The translations under genes were made by a program, and so were the position numbers. The notes below the pieces were generated by a model. The model was given only the letters and a program-made list of their open reading frames with translations, had not been told where the DNA came from and made no database searches. Positions 1-10,500 of a stretch of 50,484 nt of DNA are shown here, piece after piece. Within the stretch, counting starts at the first letter, position 1. Each line of letters begins with the position of its first letter. Source of the DNA: an uncultured Erysipelotrichaceae bacterium (GTDB taxonomy: Bacteria > Bacillota_I > Bacilli_A > Erysipelotrichales > Coprobacillaceae). The stretch lies in the NCBI GenBank assembly GCA_900538465.1, contig UPXV01000020.1:1-50484 (forward strand), in the 5' to 3' direction.

Positions 1-20
1 AACTTATTTAACAAACTCTG

Positions 21-1244
21 TCATTTAGGTTGTCCGAAATCTTGACATAGTACCACTGTTTGTTCATTCCCAAATTTATGAGTAATTGTTTTTGGTTGTC
101 CAGCAGATAAAATATAATTTTTATTTGCGCTTGTTACACTACCTGGAACTTCAAATTTCACTGTCTTTGAAACACCAACATTTTGTTTATCTGATTTTAA
201 AGTTTTTCCAGTTGCAACATCAATATAATGAACATAAACATCATATGGTTGATTTCTATCAGTCACTTCTTTTGCATATTGAACTGTATAATTTTTTGTA
301 TCATCTCCATATTGATGAGTGACTTGTCCATTACCAACAAGTTTATAAGAAGTTGTTCCAACGTTATAAACTGAAGGTGCTAAATGAGAAACTGATTTTC
401 CTTTTTGAACAGTCAAAGTTTTTCTTGCTAATAATGTATTTCCATCTCTATAATCAATTGTTATATAATAAGGTGCATTACTTGTATTGGCTTGTAATTG
501 ATAACGAACATAGTGTGTTTTTACACCCTCATCATAACTTTGTTGAATATCACCATATCCTGCCATTAAACGATATTGACGTTGGTTATGTTCTAAAGTT
601 TGAGGAACTGCATAAGAACCACCATTGCTTTCAGAAACATTCATTTTATCTCTTTTTAATGTATTTCCATCTTGATCTAAGAAAACAATAACTGATTGAA
701 AATCATCACGGCTACGCATTGTATATTTAAAATCAACACTTGTTTCACCATAACTTGCTTCACGATAATTTCCTCCAACAATATCATATACACGACCATT
801 TTTTGAAATCGTTTTTGGTGCAGTAATTCTTGAAACTGCACTTGGAGAACAAGTTACAAAACTTGGTGATTGGAGGTCATCTCCTTGATAAAGATAACGA
901 ACTCTTAATTTATAAGAAGATAAACTTTGACAAGGGATTGAATAACGTCCCTTCTCATCAACCAATTGAAAAACAATTGTTCCTTGTTGATTTTTAAATT
1001 CATGTGTATTTGTTTGACCTGCTTGAATATGAGCATTTATATCTTTTCCAGTAGCATTATAAGTATATTCTAAATCTTCATTAGAAGAATTATAAACTTT
1101 AAAGACTTTTAAATCTGGTCTATCACTTATCTCAGCACTCACTTTTAATGGTGAAGTTTCACTCGCATTGACATTTGTAATCATTGTCATTGGAACAAAC
1201 ATCATGATAAATGCAAGAACGAATTTTAATAATTTATTTTTCAT
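21..1244 (-). CDS. secreted protein of repeated beta-type (MucBP-like) modules
   Basis: The start is placed at the ATG giving MKNKLLKFVL because GGGAGG lies 8 bases before it. An earlier in-frame start has no ribosome site and lies in the promoter region. The first ~27 residues are a signal peptide ending near NVNA. The remainder is about four copies of a ~75-residue unit that begins with a strand such as ITIDYRDGNTLL or VYVHYIDVATGKTL and ends in an H-x-Y/F-G turn; they resemble MucBP-type adhesin repeats, but I cannot assign a family firmly. No LPXTG motif, C-terminal hydrophobic segment or lipobox is seen, so as read the product (about 407 residues) is released or held non-covalently. It follows the giant adhesin gene but has its own promoter and sits after that gene's terminator. 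The last residues may be altered by a frameshift (see findings). Confidence 0.8.
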   Translation of the reverse strand: MKNKLLKFVLAFIMMFVPMTMITNVNASETSPLKVSAEISDRPDLKVFKVYNSSNEDLEYTYNATGKDINAHIQAGQTNTHEFKNQQGTIVFQLVDEKGRYSIPCQSLSSYKLRVRYLYQGDDLQSPSFVTCSPSAVSRITAPKTISKNGRVYDIVGGNYREASYGETSVDFKYTMRSRDDFQSVIVFLDQDGNTLKRDKMNVSESNGGSYAVPQTLEHNQRQYRLMAGYGDIQQSYDEGVKTHYVRYQLQANTSNAPYYITIDYRDGNTLLARKTLTVQKGKSVSHLAPSVYNVGTTSYKLVGNGQVTHQYGDDTKNYTVQYAKEVTDRNQPYDVYVHYIDVATGKTLKSDKQNVGVSKTVKFEVPGSVTSANKNYILSAGQPKTITHKFGNEQTVVLCQDFGQPK

Positions 1245-1272
1245 ATTTTGTTCCTCCCTTACGCACCTCTTT

Positions 1273-1331
1273 ATTTTCCAAAAACATTCTATCATATCAT
1301 CGTCACATTTTTGTCACATATCTTGGAAAAT
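1273..1331 (-). promoter_or_regulatory. promoter/operator region of the secreted repeat protein
   Basis: Two direct repeats of GTCACA (1302-1307 and 1313-1318, plus-strand reading) are 11 bp apart, about one helical turn, and lie where a -35 box is expected. Downstream -10 candidates are TATGAT (1291-1296) and TAGAAT (1286-1291). A perfect 9-bp inverted repeat, ATTTTCCAA (1273-1281) and TTGGAAAAT (1323-1331), brackets the region. Direct repeats at this spacing are typical of OmpR/PhoB-type activators; the regulator is not known. Confidence 0.5.
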
Positions 1332-1364
1332 CAATCTAATAGCGAAAAAATATTAATTTACAAA

Positions 1365-1390
1365 TCAAGAGCAGTGTCTACTGCTCTTGA
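1365..1390 (-). terminator. rho-independent terminator of the giant adhesin gene
   Basis: A perfect 10-bp stem TCAAGAGCAG / CTGCTCTTGA has a 6-base loop. On the minus strand it is followed by a T-rich tract ending in six T. The adhesin stop codon TAG (1378-1380) lies in the loop, so gene end and terminator overlap. Confidence 0.85.
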
Positions 1391-4300
1391 GATGATTTAT
1401 TCTTATTCTTTCTTTTCTTGTTCATTAATGACATTGTCACAAGAGCAGCCCCTGCTAACAATCCATAACTAACAATAGAACTTTGATCCCCAGTGATTGG
1501 GAAATAGAAAGGATAATCATTTTGTTGTGAATCTTGACTTGTTTCTGGTAAATAAACACCACAATCCCAAGTCATATCATATCCTTCTTCATCTAAATAG
1601 AAGGCACGTGTATAATACCAATTTTTATCAAAGAGAGTGACACCATCTGAATCAATAGCATTGTCATTTCCCATCGTTGATAAAGTTACATAGTATGGTT
1701 TATCAATTTGGAAACGAACACGATACATTCCTTCTTGTAAACCAGTAAAAATATAATATCCATGTTCATTTGTATAAGTTGTTCCAATGACCTTCCATAG
1801 AGACTTATCAGTGATATCCCCACTTTCATTATATTCAAGAACAACTTTTATGCCACTGATTCCTGTATCATTTTCATCTTGGATACCATTTTGATTTGTA
1901 TCAAACCAAACATAGTCTCCAACTGCTCCTTGACCAGAAATAATTCCAGCATCCCAAGAAAGATCTTCACTATAATATTTCAAATAAATAGAATCAGTTG
2001 GGAAACCTAAACCTGGAATATAATGACTAAGAGCATTAGAATCCAAATTGGCATTTCCTTGATATGGAATTGTCAAATGTGTATTAATTGGTAAATCAAA
2101 GAGAATACGATATTCAATACCTGTTCCATATTCACTAGATTTTAAATGATCAAAACGGTAATATCCTTCTTCATTTGTTAATGTAGAAGCAACTTGTTCC
2201 CATCCTGCTGTTTCAGGTGATTTCATCTGTAAGTACACAGCCACATTAGAAATTGGATATTCACTGTCATTATGATCTTGAATACCATTCTTATTCGCAT
2301 CATACCATACATAATCACCAAGGCTACTATAACGAGCAGCACCACCATCAACATGTTTCACAAGTTCATTTTCACCAATTGTAATAATATCAGTAAATCC
2401 TTCTTGTCTATTTTCACTTAAATCATATTCAACATCATTATCTAATGTATCATCACCTACATTTGCATTAATAATTTCATAATCTTTAGGGAAAATAAAC
2501 TTCACTTGATATTGTCCAGCTTCAAGATGATCAAAATAATATTGACCGTCATTTCCAACTGTTTGCGTTGCAATTGGCTGTTCACTACGACTTCCATCAA
2601 TATCACTTATACGATAAAGTTCAACTCTCGTACCAGGAATATAAAAATCCGTCTTTCCATCTAAATCTTGTTTATCAGAATAGTTTCTATCTTCAAAGGC
2701 AATACCTGTTAAAGCACTATAAACAGTCACACCAGCATCAATTGTCATATCATAACCACGTTGTCCTAATGTAATAATATCTGTTCGCATAATTGTTGAA
2801 CTGATTCGTTCAACAGCATTAGAATCAAATTCTTGATCAGTTCCTTGATGAGGTTTAGTGAAAGCATAATGTGGTGCATATCCACCAGTTGACGTTTGAG
2901 AAATATCAAATTCAACTACATATTGTCCTTCTGCAAGTCCTTCAAATAAATAATAGCCATCTTTTCCATAAACAGTTTCAGTTTGCGTTTGTGCAATCTT
3001 TTTCAATTGATCTCCATCAACTTGATATAAATTGACAATGACTCCATTTAAACCTTTTTCATCGGCATCTTGAATACCATTGTTATTGGAATCAATCCAT
3101 ACATAATCTCCTAATGCTCCTAATGCATAGAATCCAGCATCAAGAGTTGAATTATTTTCACCAACAAATGTTTTTCCATCATCACCACGTTTTGCAGTTA
3201 AACGAATTTTTTCTGTTTTTAAATAATCATCTTTATCTTTTTCATTACCAATATTAGAATCAATAGTTTCATCATGTATTCCTTTATCATTTTTTGCATA
3301 ACGTAAAGTTGGTTCATAACGATATCTTGACTCATCCTTTGGTAATGCAAATTCAACTTGATATTCATAATAAACATCATTTATGAAATCTTCAGGATTT
3401 GTTGAATTTTGATTTGATGTTTTTAAAACATTACAATTCAAATTTTCAAAGAGATAGAATCCATTGTTATCAGTTGTAGTTGTATAGATTGTTTCAATAG
3501 GTTCACTTTGACCTTTTCCTGTTTTGAATTCATGAAGTGAGACTGTCAAACCTTTAATCGGTGCATCACCTTCATCTTGAATACCATTACGATTAATATC
3601 GTAGAAAGCATAATCACCAAGACTACCCTTAGGCATTGTTAATTGAACTTTGACTTCTTGATTTTCAATACGATCATTATTTGCAATTAAATCTGAATGA
3701 CCAACTCTTCCTACAGCAACCATAGCTGAGTTTGAAATAAGTTTATTTGAATATTCTTCAACTTCATTTGTTGAATACATTGGTGCTTTCATTGATAAAT
3801 CAATTTCAACTTTTTGTCCTTTTTCCAAATAAATGTTATTTTGACATTCAATTTCTACTGCAACAGCACTCACATATTTCAATTGATCATCTGTCATATC
3901 TTTTGCTAATACCCAATGATGATAATTCTCATCAGCTTTCCAAGCACTATCATCCATTGTTTTATATAACATAGGAAGCTCATTTATAGCAGTGATTTTT
4001 TCACGTGCCTTAACTTTCCATTTATCCCACTTTTTATCTAAATCTTGACTATCAATACAATAATAGATTTGATATTTTGCAGTTTCAGGTAATTTTGTGA
4101 CCTTAACATTCTTTAAAATTGCTTCACGTTTTAAATCAGTTACACGTCTTGTCACATTTCCTTCTTCATTTTCACGTCCAATCAAAGAATCACCATCAAA
4201 AGGCAAGAGATCAACAATTCTTATTTTATGAATTGGAGAATCTGATTCTTCACCATTAAACACTTCAATCTTATAATCAATATTTCCACCAGGTGATGTT

Positions 4301-7300
4301 GTTGCAACTTGATTATAATTCAAATATTCATCATCATAATCACCTTTGACATATTTAACAATCGATAAACTATTGTTTTCATTGACTGTGACATAAGTAT
4401 TTGCATTGGCATATTTATTTCCACCAATGATTTCTTCATTTGTAATCCTGTCAAGAATTTCATCATCAATCAAAGGATTACTATTTCCTTGAGAAACATT
4501 AACATCAAAACTATTTCCATATGGATTTTCAGCTGATTGAATCAATTTCTTTTCACTATTTAAATAAGTTGGCATCCATAAAGTTGTCTTTGTTTCCATT
4601 GAAGAAATTGTTCCTGCAAGAGTAATTCTTATTGATGAACCTACTGGCATAGTAAAATCATCTTTGAATCTAAAAGTGACTTTTGTTGTTGTGTTATTTG
4701 TTTCTTGTAGTTGACCATCAATCACTTCACGAGCATGATCAACATAACTATAAGTAATCAATAAATCATTTAAGTCAATGGTTTGACTTTCTCCATCAGG
4801 ACTTGTCATAACAACAAGATATCTCGCATTTCCTCCTTGAGCATACTCATTATTGATACTCATTCCAATTGGCATATCAAAACTAATAATTGGTTTTTCA
4901 AATTTAGCATCATTATCTGAAACGTTTTTAACAGTAATATCAAATTGCACTGTTTCTCCAGGTTTAAATGTCTTTGTATCATTGTTATTAGGGTCACTTG
5001 CTACAACACCAATATTAACAGTTGGCATTGATTTTGATAATGCTGGGAATAAGATTTCAACTTGATTTGACTCTTTTTCAACAACTTGACTTGTCATATT
5101 GCCTTCATTATCTTTTACCTTGAAATTATATTTCACATCAGCAACATTAACAATTTTTCGTATTTCATTAAGTGCTTTATCTGAACGTCTTTGATTAAAC
5201 TTCACTTCATAATCAAAGCCACCAGATTCAAAGTTTTTATCAACACCTTCATATTTTACCATAATATGCATAGCTTTTAAGCTTTCATCTAAGGCAACAG
5301 AATGTGTTCCGCCAGTATAACTTTGAATATCTTTAAAATATCCATTTGGAACAGCTTTCCATTCACTATCATTCAATCCTTTATAATAAACAGTTGCATT
5401 GACAGACTGTGAAGGACTTTGTTGATTATATGCACGATAAATTTTAACATCAGTAATCACATATGAATCACTTGTCAATTGATGAGATGGTAAATCAAGA
5501 TATTCTCCTTGACTTGCATCATAGTATTGGAACTTTGTCTTTGTATCACTGACTTCAATGTAATTAGCAGGAACTGTGTTTTTCTCTTCCGCAAACGCAA
5601 AATCACGTATTGCAAAAGTTGTTGTATAAGCTTCTTGAGATAACGATTTTTCTGCTTCTTCTTTTTCTTTCATTGAAGTGGTAATTCCCTTTTGAATATC
5701 CGTTTCAAACTTCAACAAGTTGTCTTTACTCTTGTTTTCAAATTCGAAATAATTCTTTGATTTTTCATCAATAATAACTTCACTATCTTGAATTGGATAA
5801 ACAATAACTTCTTGTTTTGTTGTATGAAGATCATCATCTAAGACATATCCATCAGGTGCTTTGATTTCCTTTAAATAATAATGAGTTCCTCCACTTGTTG
5901 CAACAAGTAATTCACTAATTCCTAATCCATTGTCATTAGTTTCAAAGCGTGTCACTTCATTTGTATATTGATTATCACTATAAACTCCAAAGATTGCTCC
6001 TTTTAATCCTGTTTTTGTTGTATCATCAATCTTATGAACAACAATTCTTCCCATTGTCGAATGATTAATGATAACACCATCATTTGTCTTTTCTGGATAA
6101 TAATTGATAACTTCTGACTTACCTTTGGAAATTGTTACTGAATATTGAGTATAAGAATATTGATATCCTTGAGGAGAATCTGAACTCTTGATTTCTTGAA
6201 TTGTATAGTTTCCTGGATCAACATTTTCGAAAATAATTTGTCCACTTTCATTAGTTTTCATTTTTCCAATAAGTGTGTTCCCTTTATACAATCCAAAATA
6301 GATACCTGCTAATGGTTTGTTTCCATGATTTGTGTAATCACCCATATCATCATATTTATTGATAATAATATTTCCTTGCGCATGGTCAATAATTTTTCCA
6401 TCTTGTCCTAATCGAGTGATTTGTTTAGCCTCAATTTTAAAATCAATAGGTTGAATTTTTGCAAAACCATCTGGTGCTTGTATTTCATACAAACGATAGT
6501 TTCCTGGTTCTAACATTGCTGAAGAGAATGTTCCATCATCTTCTGTTGTAAAATTATCAAAAATAACTTTTTCTTGATTATTTTCAATTTTAACAAGTTT
6601 GAAATAAGCATTTGTTAAAGCAGATTTATCAGCTTTTACTTTTTGAAAAGTAAATTTTCCTAATTCTGGATGATTGATAATTGCGTTATTTTGAGTATAT
6701 ACACTATTGATTTCTCCTTCTGTAATCGTTACAGAATATACTTCATCATTTTTAGCAAATCCAGTTATTTGGTTTGTTTCTTTAAATGTGTATTCACCTT
6801 GAGCTAATCCAAGAAATTCAACATGACCATTCTTGTCTGTTGTTTTTGTATCAACTTTACTTCCATCTGTTTTATACAGAGTAAATTCAACTCCAGCTAA
6901 AGGTAGTTTTTGTTTTAATGAATTTGGTAAATCCCATTGAGCAACTTTATCAATAACCAAACTTCCTAAAGGTGAGTTTTCAACCTCTTTTTCATTTATA
7001 ACTGGTTTAGAAGTATCATCTTGAGTTGTTGATGTCGTTATAGGAATTGGATTTTTCAATAATTCATAGCCAATTGGTGCTTTCACTTCTTTGAGATAAT
7101 AAGTTGTATTAGGTCGTAAATTCTCAAAGACAATACCATTTTCACCATATGTGGCTTCACTAATCAGATGCTTTAATTCTTGATCACTATATAATGCAAA
7201 TGTTGTTCCTGACATACGACTCTCATCAATTATTTTACCTGTTTTTGAGTCTTTTTTAATGACCTTTAACGTTTGTTTCATTTGATTGGTAATTGCAGTC

Positions 7301-7527
7301 GTTGAAGGAGTGACTGTTTGTTTTTCTACCTTATAAGGACCATGATAACCTTCATCTATAAAGTAACCATCTAAAGTTTTAACTTCTTTCACATAATATT
7401 CACCTTCTGGTAACAATTTTGAAGTCGCCATACCATTATCATTTGTTGTCATTAAACTATTTTCAACTTTTTGATATATGTTACCAGACTTCGTATAGAT
7501 GTCAAATTGAACACCAGATAAAGGCTT
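1378..7527 (-). CDS. giant adhesin, C-terminal part (SpaA/Cna-B repeats, SdrD-B repeats, sortase anchor)
   Basis: This is the 3' part of one gene broken by a frameshift at 7526-7530; the open frame runs up to 7629 but has no start signal, ribosome site or signal peptide of its own. From the break it completes one prealbumin-like SpaA/Cna-B repeat (PLSGVQFDIY ... YYVKEVKTLDGY) and then has five more, each with Lys in the first strand and a Y-x-x-x-E-x-x-A-P-x-G-Y-type end, the pattern of intramolecular Lys-Asn/Asp isopeptide domains. A non-repeat region and conserved-repeat (DUF11-like) segments follow. Then come five SdrD B-type calcium-binding repeats (LGDYVWxDxNxNGIQD), the third degenerate (LTGIAFEDRN). 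The C-terminus has FPITGD, a hydrophobic stretch and KKRKNKNK, a sortase signal with F in place of L; an LPETS lies a little upstream but lacks the G. Role: covalently anchored cell-wall stalk or adhesin. Confidence 0.85.
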   Translation of the reverse strand, partial: KPLSGVQFDIYTKSGNIYQKVENSLMTTNDNGMATSKLLPEGEYYVKEVKTLDGYFIDEGYHGPYKVEKQTVTPSTTAITNQMKQTLKVIKKDSKTGKIIDESRMSGTTFALYSDQELKHLISEATYGENGIVFENLRPNTTYYLKEVKAPIGYELLKNPIPITTSTTQDDTSKPVINEKEVENSPLGSLVIDKVAQWDLPNSLKQKLPLAGVEFTLYKTDGSKVDTKTTDKNGHVEFLGLAQGEYTFKETNQITGFAKNDEVYSVTITEGEINSVYTQNNAIINHPELGKFTFQKVKADKSALTNAYFKLVKIENNQEKVIFDNFTTEDDGTFSSAMLEPGNYRLYEIQAPDGFAKIQPIDFKIEAKQITRLGQDGKIIDHAQGNIIINKYDDMGDYTNHGNKPLAGIYFGLYKGNTLIGKMKTNESGQIIFENVDPGNYTIQEIKSSDSPQGYQYSYTQYSVTISKGKSEVINYYPEKTNDGVIINHSTMGRIVVHKIDDTTKTGLKGAIFGVYSDNQYTNEVTRFETNDNGLGISELLVATSGGTHYYLKEIKAPDGYVLDDDLHTTKQEVIVYPIQDSEVIIDEKSKNYFEFENKSKDNLLKFETDIQKGITTSMKEKEEAEKSLSQEAYTTTFAIRDFAFAEEKNTVPANYIEVSDTKTKFQYYDASQGEYLDLPSHQLTSDSYVITDVKIYRAYNQQSPSQSVNATVYYKGLNDSEWKAVPNGYFKDIQSYTGGTHSVALDESLKAMHIMVKYEGVDKNFESGGFDYEVKFNQRRSDKALNEIRKIVNVADVKYNFKVKDNEGNMTSQVVEKESNQVEILFPALSKSMPTVNIGVVASDPNNNDTKTFKPGETVQFDITVKNVSDNDAKFEKPIISFDMPIGMSINNEYAQGGNARYLVVMTSPDGESQTIDLNDLLITYSYVDHAREVIDGQLQETNNTTTKVTFRFKDDFTMPVGSSIRITLAGTISSMETKTTLWMPTYLNSEKKLIQSAENPYGNSFDVNVSQGNSNPLIDDEILDRITNEEIIGGNKYANANTYVTVNENNSLSIVKYVKGDYDDEYLNYNQVATTSPGGNIDYKIEVFNGEESDSPIHKIRIVDLLPFDGDSLIGRENEEGNVTRRVTDLKREAILKNVKVTKLPETAKYQIYYCIDSQDLDKKWDKWKVKAREKITAINELPMLYKTMDDSAWKADENYHHWVLAKDMTDDQLKYVSAVAVEIECQNNIYLEKGQKVEIDLSMKAPMYSTNEVEEYSNKLISNSAMVAVGRVGHSDLIANNDRIENQEVKVQLTMPKGSLGDYAFYDINRNGIQDEGDAPIKGLTVSLHEFKTGKGQSEPIETIYTTTTDNNGFYLFENLNCNVLKTSNQNSTNPEDFINDVYYEYQVEFALPKDESRYRYEPTLRYAKNDKGIHDETIDSNIGNEKDKDDYLKTEKIRLTAKRGDDGKTFVGENNSTLDAGFYALGALGDYVWIDSNNNGIQDADEKGLNGVIVNLYQVDGDQLKKIAQTQTETVYGKDGYYLFEGLAEGQYVVEFDISQTSTGGYAPHYAFTKPHQGTDQEFDSNAVERISSTIMRTDIITLGQRGYDMTIDAGVTVYSALTGIAFEDRNYSDKQDLDGKTDFYIPGTRVELYRISDIDGSRSEQPIATQTVGNDGQYYFDHLEAGQYQVKFIFPKDYEIINANVGDDTLDNDVEYDLSENRQEGFTDIITIGENELVKHVDGGAARYSSLGDYVWYDANKNGIQDHNDSEYPISNVAVYLQMKSPETAGWEQVASTLTNEEGYYRFDHLKSSEYGTGIEYRILFDLPINTHLTIPYQGNANLDSNALSHYIPGLGFPTDSIYLKYYSEDLSWDAGIISGQGAVGDYVWFDTNQNGIQDENDTGISGIKVVLEYNESGDITDKSLWKVIGTTYTNEHGYYIFTGLQEGMYRVRFQIDKPYYVTLSTMGNDNAIDSDGVTLFDKNWYYTRAFYLDEEGYDMTWDCGVYLPETSQDSQQNDYPFYFPITGDQSSIVSYGLLAGAALVTMSLMNKKRKNKNKSSQEQ

Positions 7528-10500
7528 TTTGAGAATACGAATCAACTTTTTGAATTTGGAATTGTCCATAACTTGATTCATTGATAATTTGAGAAACTTC
7601 TCCACCAATAGCTTGTCCTTTTTTATCAACTCTTTGAATTTTTTCTGTTAATTCATTAGATTTAATACCAAATTTACCTATATAATCAGCATTATAACCA
7701 TTTGCACCATGATTAGAGATATCTGTTTCTTTTATAATATATTCACCAGCATCTAACCAATTTTGATTATTAACGATTTCTTTACCATTCTTATCTTTAA
7801 ATAAGAGATGTCCATCATCTTGTGAGATTGCTGTTCCAACTTTATTTTCATTACTGAAAACCAATTGTCCATCAACAATAACCTTTTTATAAACATCAAA
7901 TTGAACATTTGCTAAAGCTTCTTCTTTCACAGTAAGATCAATCAAACGTTTTCCAACCTTTGTCAATGCAACACGTCCTTGTGGTGTGTTTTTGACGATC
8001 AATGGATCTTTTAGAGCACCAGAAATGTTATCATATGTCCCATTCATTCCTGTTATTTTTCCTGCTTCAATTGTAAATTGAATTGGTGAAGTTGATAATG
8101 TATATCCAGCTTCAACAGATGTTTCAACCAATTGATAATCACCAGCTGGCAAATAGAAGTCTGGTTTATATATATCATTTCCAGTTGTTGTTATTGTGAT
8201 TGTATTTCCACTAAAAGTTTTATATGGAATATACTTATCTCCATTTTTTACTTGAAGTTCAAATGTTGCTTGTAACATTTTATCATCAAGACTTGAAATT
8301 TTATTCAAATAGAATTGACCATAATCTGTTGTGTTTTGAATTGGATTTTTCCATAAATCATCATTATGAGAATCCAAAGTGAGATTGACAACATGATAGC
8401 GATTTGTATCATTGACAACCAATCCCATGTCTTTTAATGAATTGATTTCTTCAACAATATAAACACCAGCAGGAAGTCTTTTACTGATTGCTCCGCCATC
8501 ACCAGCAGGTGTATCAGTTCCTGTAAATATACTGTCAACTTTGTCACCCAAGCCATATCGTTTATCACCATAGATAAATGTTCCTTCTTGATCTTCGATA
8601 GCCTTATAAATTCTAAATTCAACACCATTAAGAGGTTTTGTTTCCCCTGCAAAAGTTAATTCTTTCTTTAACCAAATTTGTTGATGTTGATAGTTGATAA
8701 CACTTAAAACTTTGCCATCTCCATCTATAAATAAATATTGATCATCCTCTACTTTGATTTTAACTTTATGAACCTTTGTATCTCTTTCATAATTTTCAGG
8801 AGCTTTTAATTCAATTATATAATAAGTTTGTGTACTATCCAGTTGAGTAAACTTGATCTTACCATCATCACCAGTTGTTGTCACTTGTATAATTCCATAT
8901 TGTTCTTGTAAGTTTTTATCACTTACCAATTGAGATAATTTTTCTTGAGATAACTTGGCAACTTCATTTGCTTTTGTTTGGGAAGTTAATAAAGCAAATG
9001 TTGCACCTTTTACATTCTTTCCATCTTTATCAACTTTTTGACCACTGACTTCAACTGGTTTATAGTTTTCAACAGTGATTTCAGCCAATTGTCCAGCTTG
9101 TAATTTTCCAACTTTTACCCATTCCTGAGAAGCCAAATAACCATCAGGTGTTTGAACTTCTTTTAGGAAATAAGTCACACCAGGCTCCAATATAGTAGAA
9201 AATCCTTCTCCATCAGCAGTATAAGTATTTCCGTCTTTGTCATAGATAACAGCCGTTCCAGAAATGATGCGATAACTTGAACCTAAATCAACAACTTGAT
9301 AAGTCTCATCACCAATTGTAGCTGTTTCACCTTTTTCTCCATCTTCAGCAAGACGATAAATTTCAAACACAGCATTATCTAACTTTGTAGTCAATTTATT
9401 AGCATCTACTTTTGTTAATTTGATTTTACTTTTTTCATTGATATTTTTAAAAGTAACAATCCCTTCTTTTCCTGCTACCAGTTCAATAACTTGTGAAGGA
9501 GCTTGTTTATAACCATTTTGAATTTGTTCATCTGTTAAAACTTCTTCAATATAATAGAACCCTGGTTTTAACCCGTTCACTGTTACTTTATCAAAATCAC
9601 TTGTTATTGTTTGGTTAGTATCAGTCCCTTTTTTATAATATTGTTTCTGATACAAAATAGCACCTTCATCATTTTGAGTAGCAATTTGAGCAGTATAAAT
9701 TTTAAAATTGAATCCTTTTATTGGAATATTGATTTGATTATTATTCCATGATTCATATTTTACTAATGAAAGTGATCCTGTTGGAACATTTTCAATAGGG
9801 TTATCGTAATAGGTCGTATTTGTTTTTCCAGCTTCAATTGTGAAAGGATGAATTTTTTGATCTAAAACATATGCTCCTTGAACACTTTGCTCGATAAGAA
9901 CATAATCCCCCGGTTCTATTTGAGAACTCCACTCACCTTGCGTATTTGTTTTAAAAGTTTTAATTGGCGTTTCATTTGAATAATCTGTAAGATTATCAAC
10001 TTTCTTATATAAGTTGAAAGAAGCAACAACAGCCTTTTTACTAATCGCATCAACCTTTTTTAACTTCAATACACCTTTTGCATAAGTGTTTTGGATATGA
10101 GAAGTATTCTTATCTGTTTTTTCATTAACCCCTGCCTCAACATGAACAACTTTTGGTTCAATGGCCTTATAACTATCATTAGCTTCTTCAACAACCCAAT
10201 AATCTCCAGCATTAACCAGTGGTGATTGAAGTTCACCACCATTTGCAGTTGTTCCTAAAGAAAGATAAGTTTTATCTACTTTTGCTTTTTCTAAATCTGC
10301 AGAAGCATTATCAGATAATTTTGGATAATAAGAGAAATGAATTCCATTCAATGGTTCACTTTCTGTTGAATCCATTTTTTGAACTGTCTTTTGAATATAG
10401 AAACGACCCATTGGAATATTTTCTACAATTTCTGGTCCATCTTTTTGAGTAAGATCATCATTTGTATTTTCAATTGTTGGAGCAGAAAATTCATGAACAC

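Noticed and set aside
86..691. Plus-strand open frames of 78 and 112 codons inside the secreted protein gene
   Set aside because: They lie antisense to a gene with signal peptide, ribosome site and repeats. Their content (rich in His, Leu, Tyr) is typical of the reverse reading of AT-rich codons.
7528..7629. Separate start of the C-terminal half of the giant adhesin
   Set aside because: The first 34 residues are an out-of-frame reading of the upstream repeat, begin with TTG, and have no ribosome site or signal peptide; the frame simply extends past the indel.
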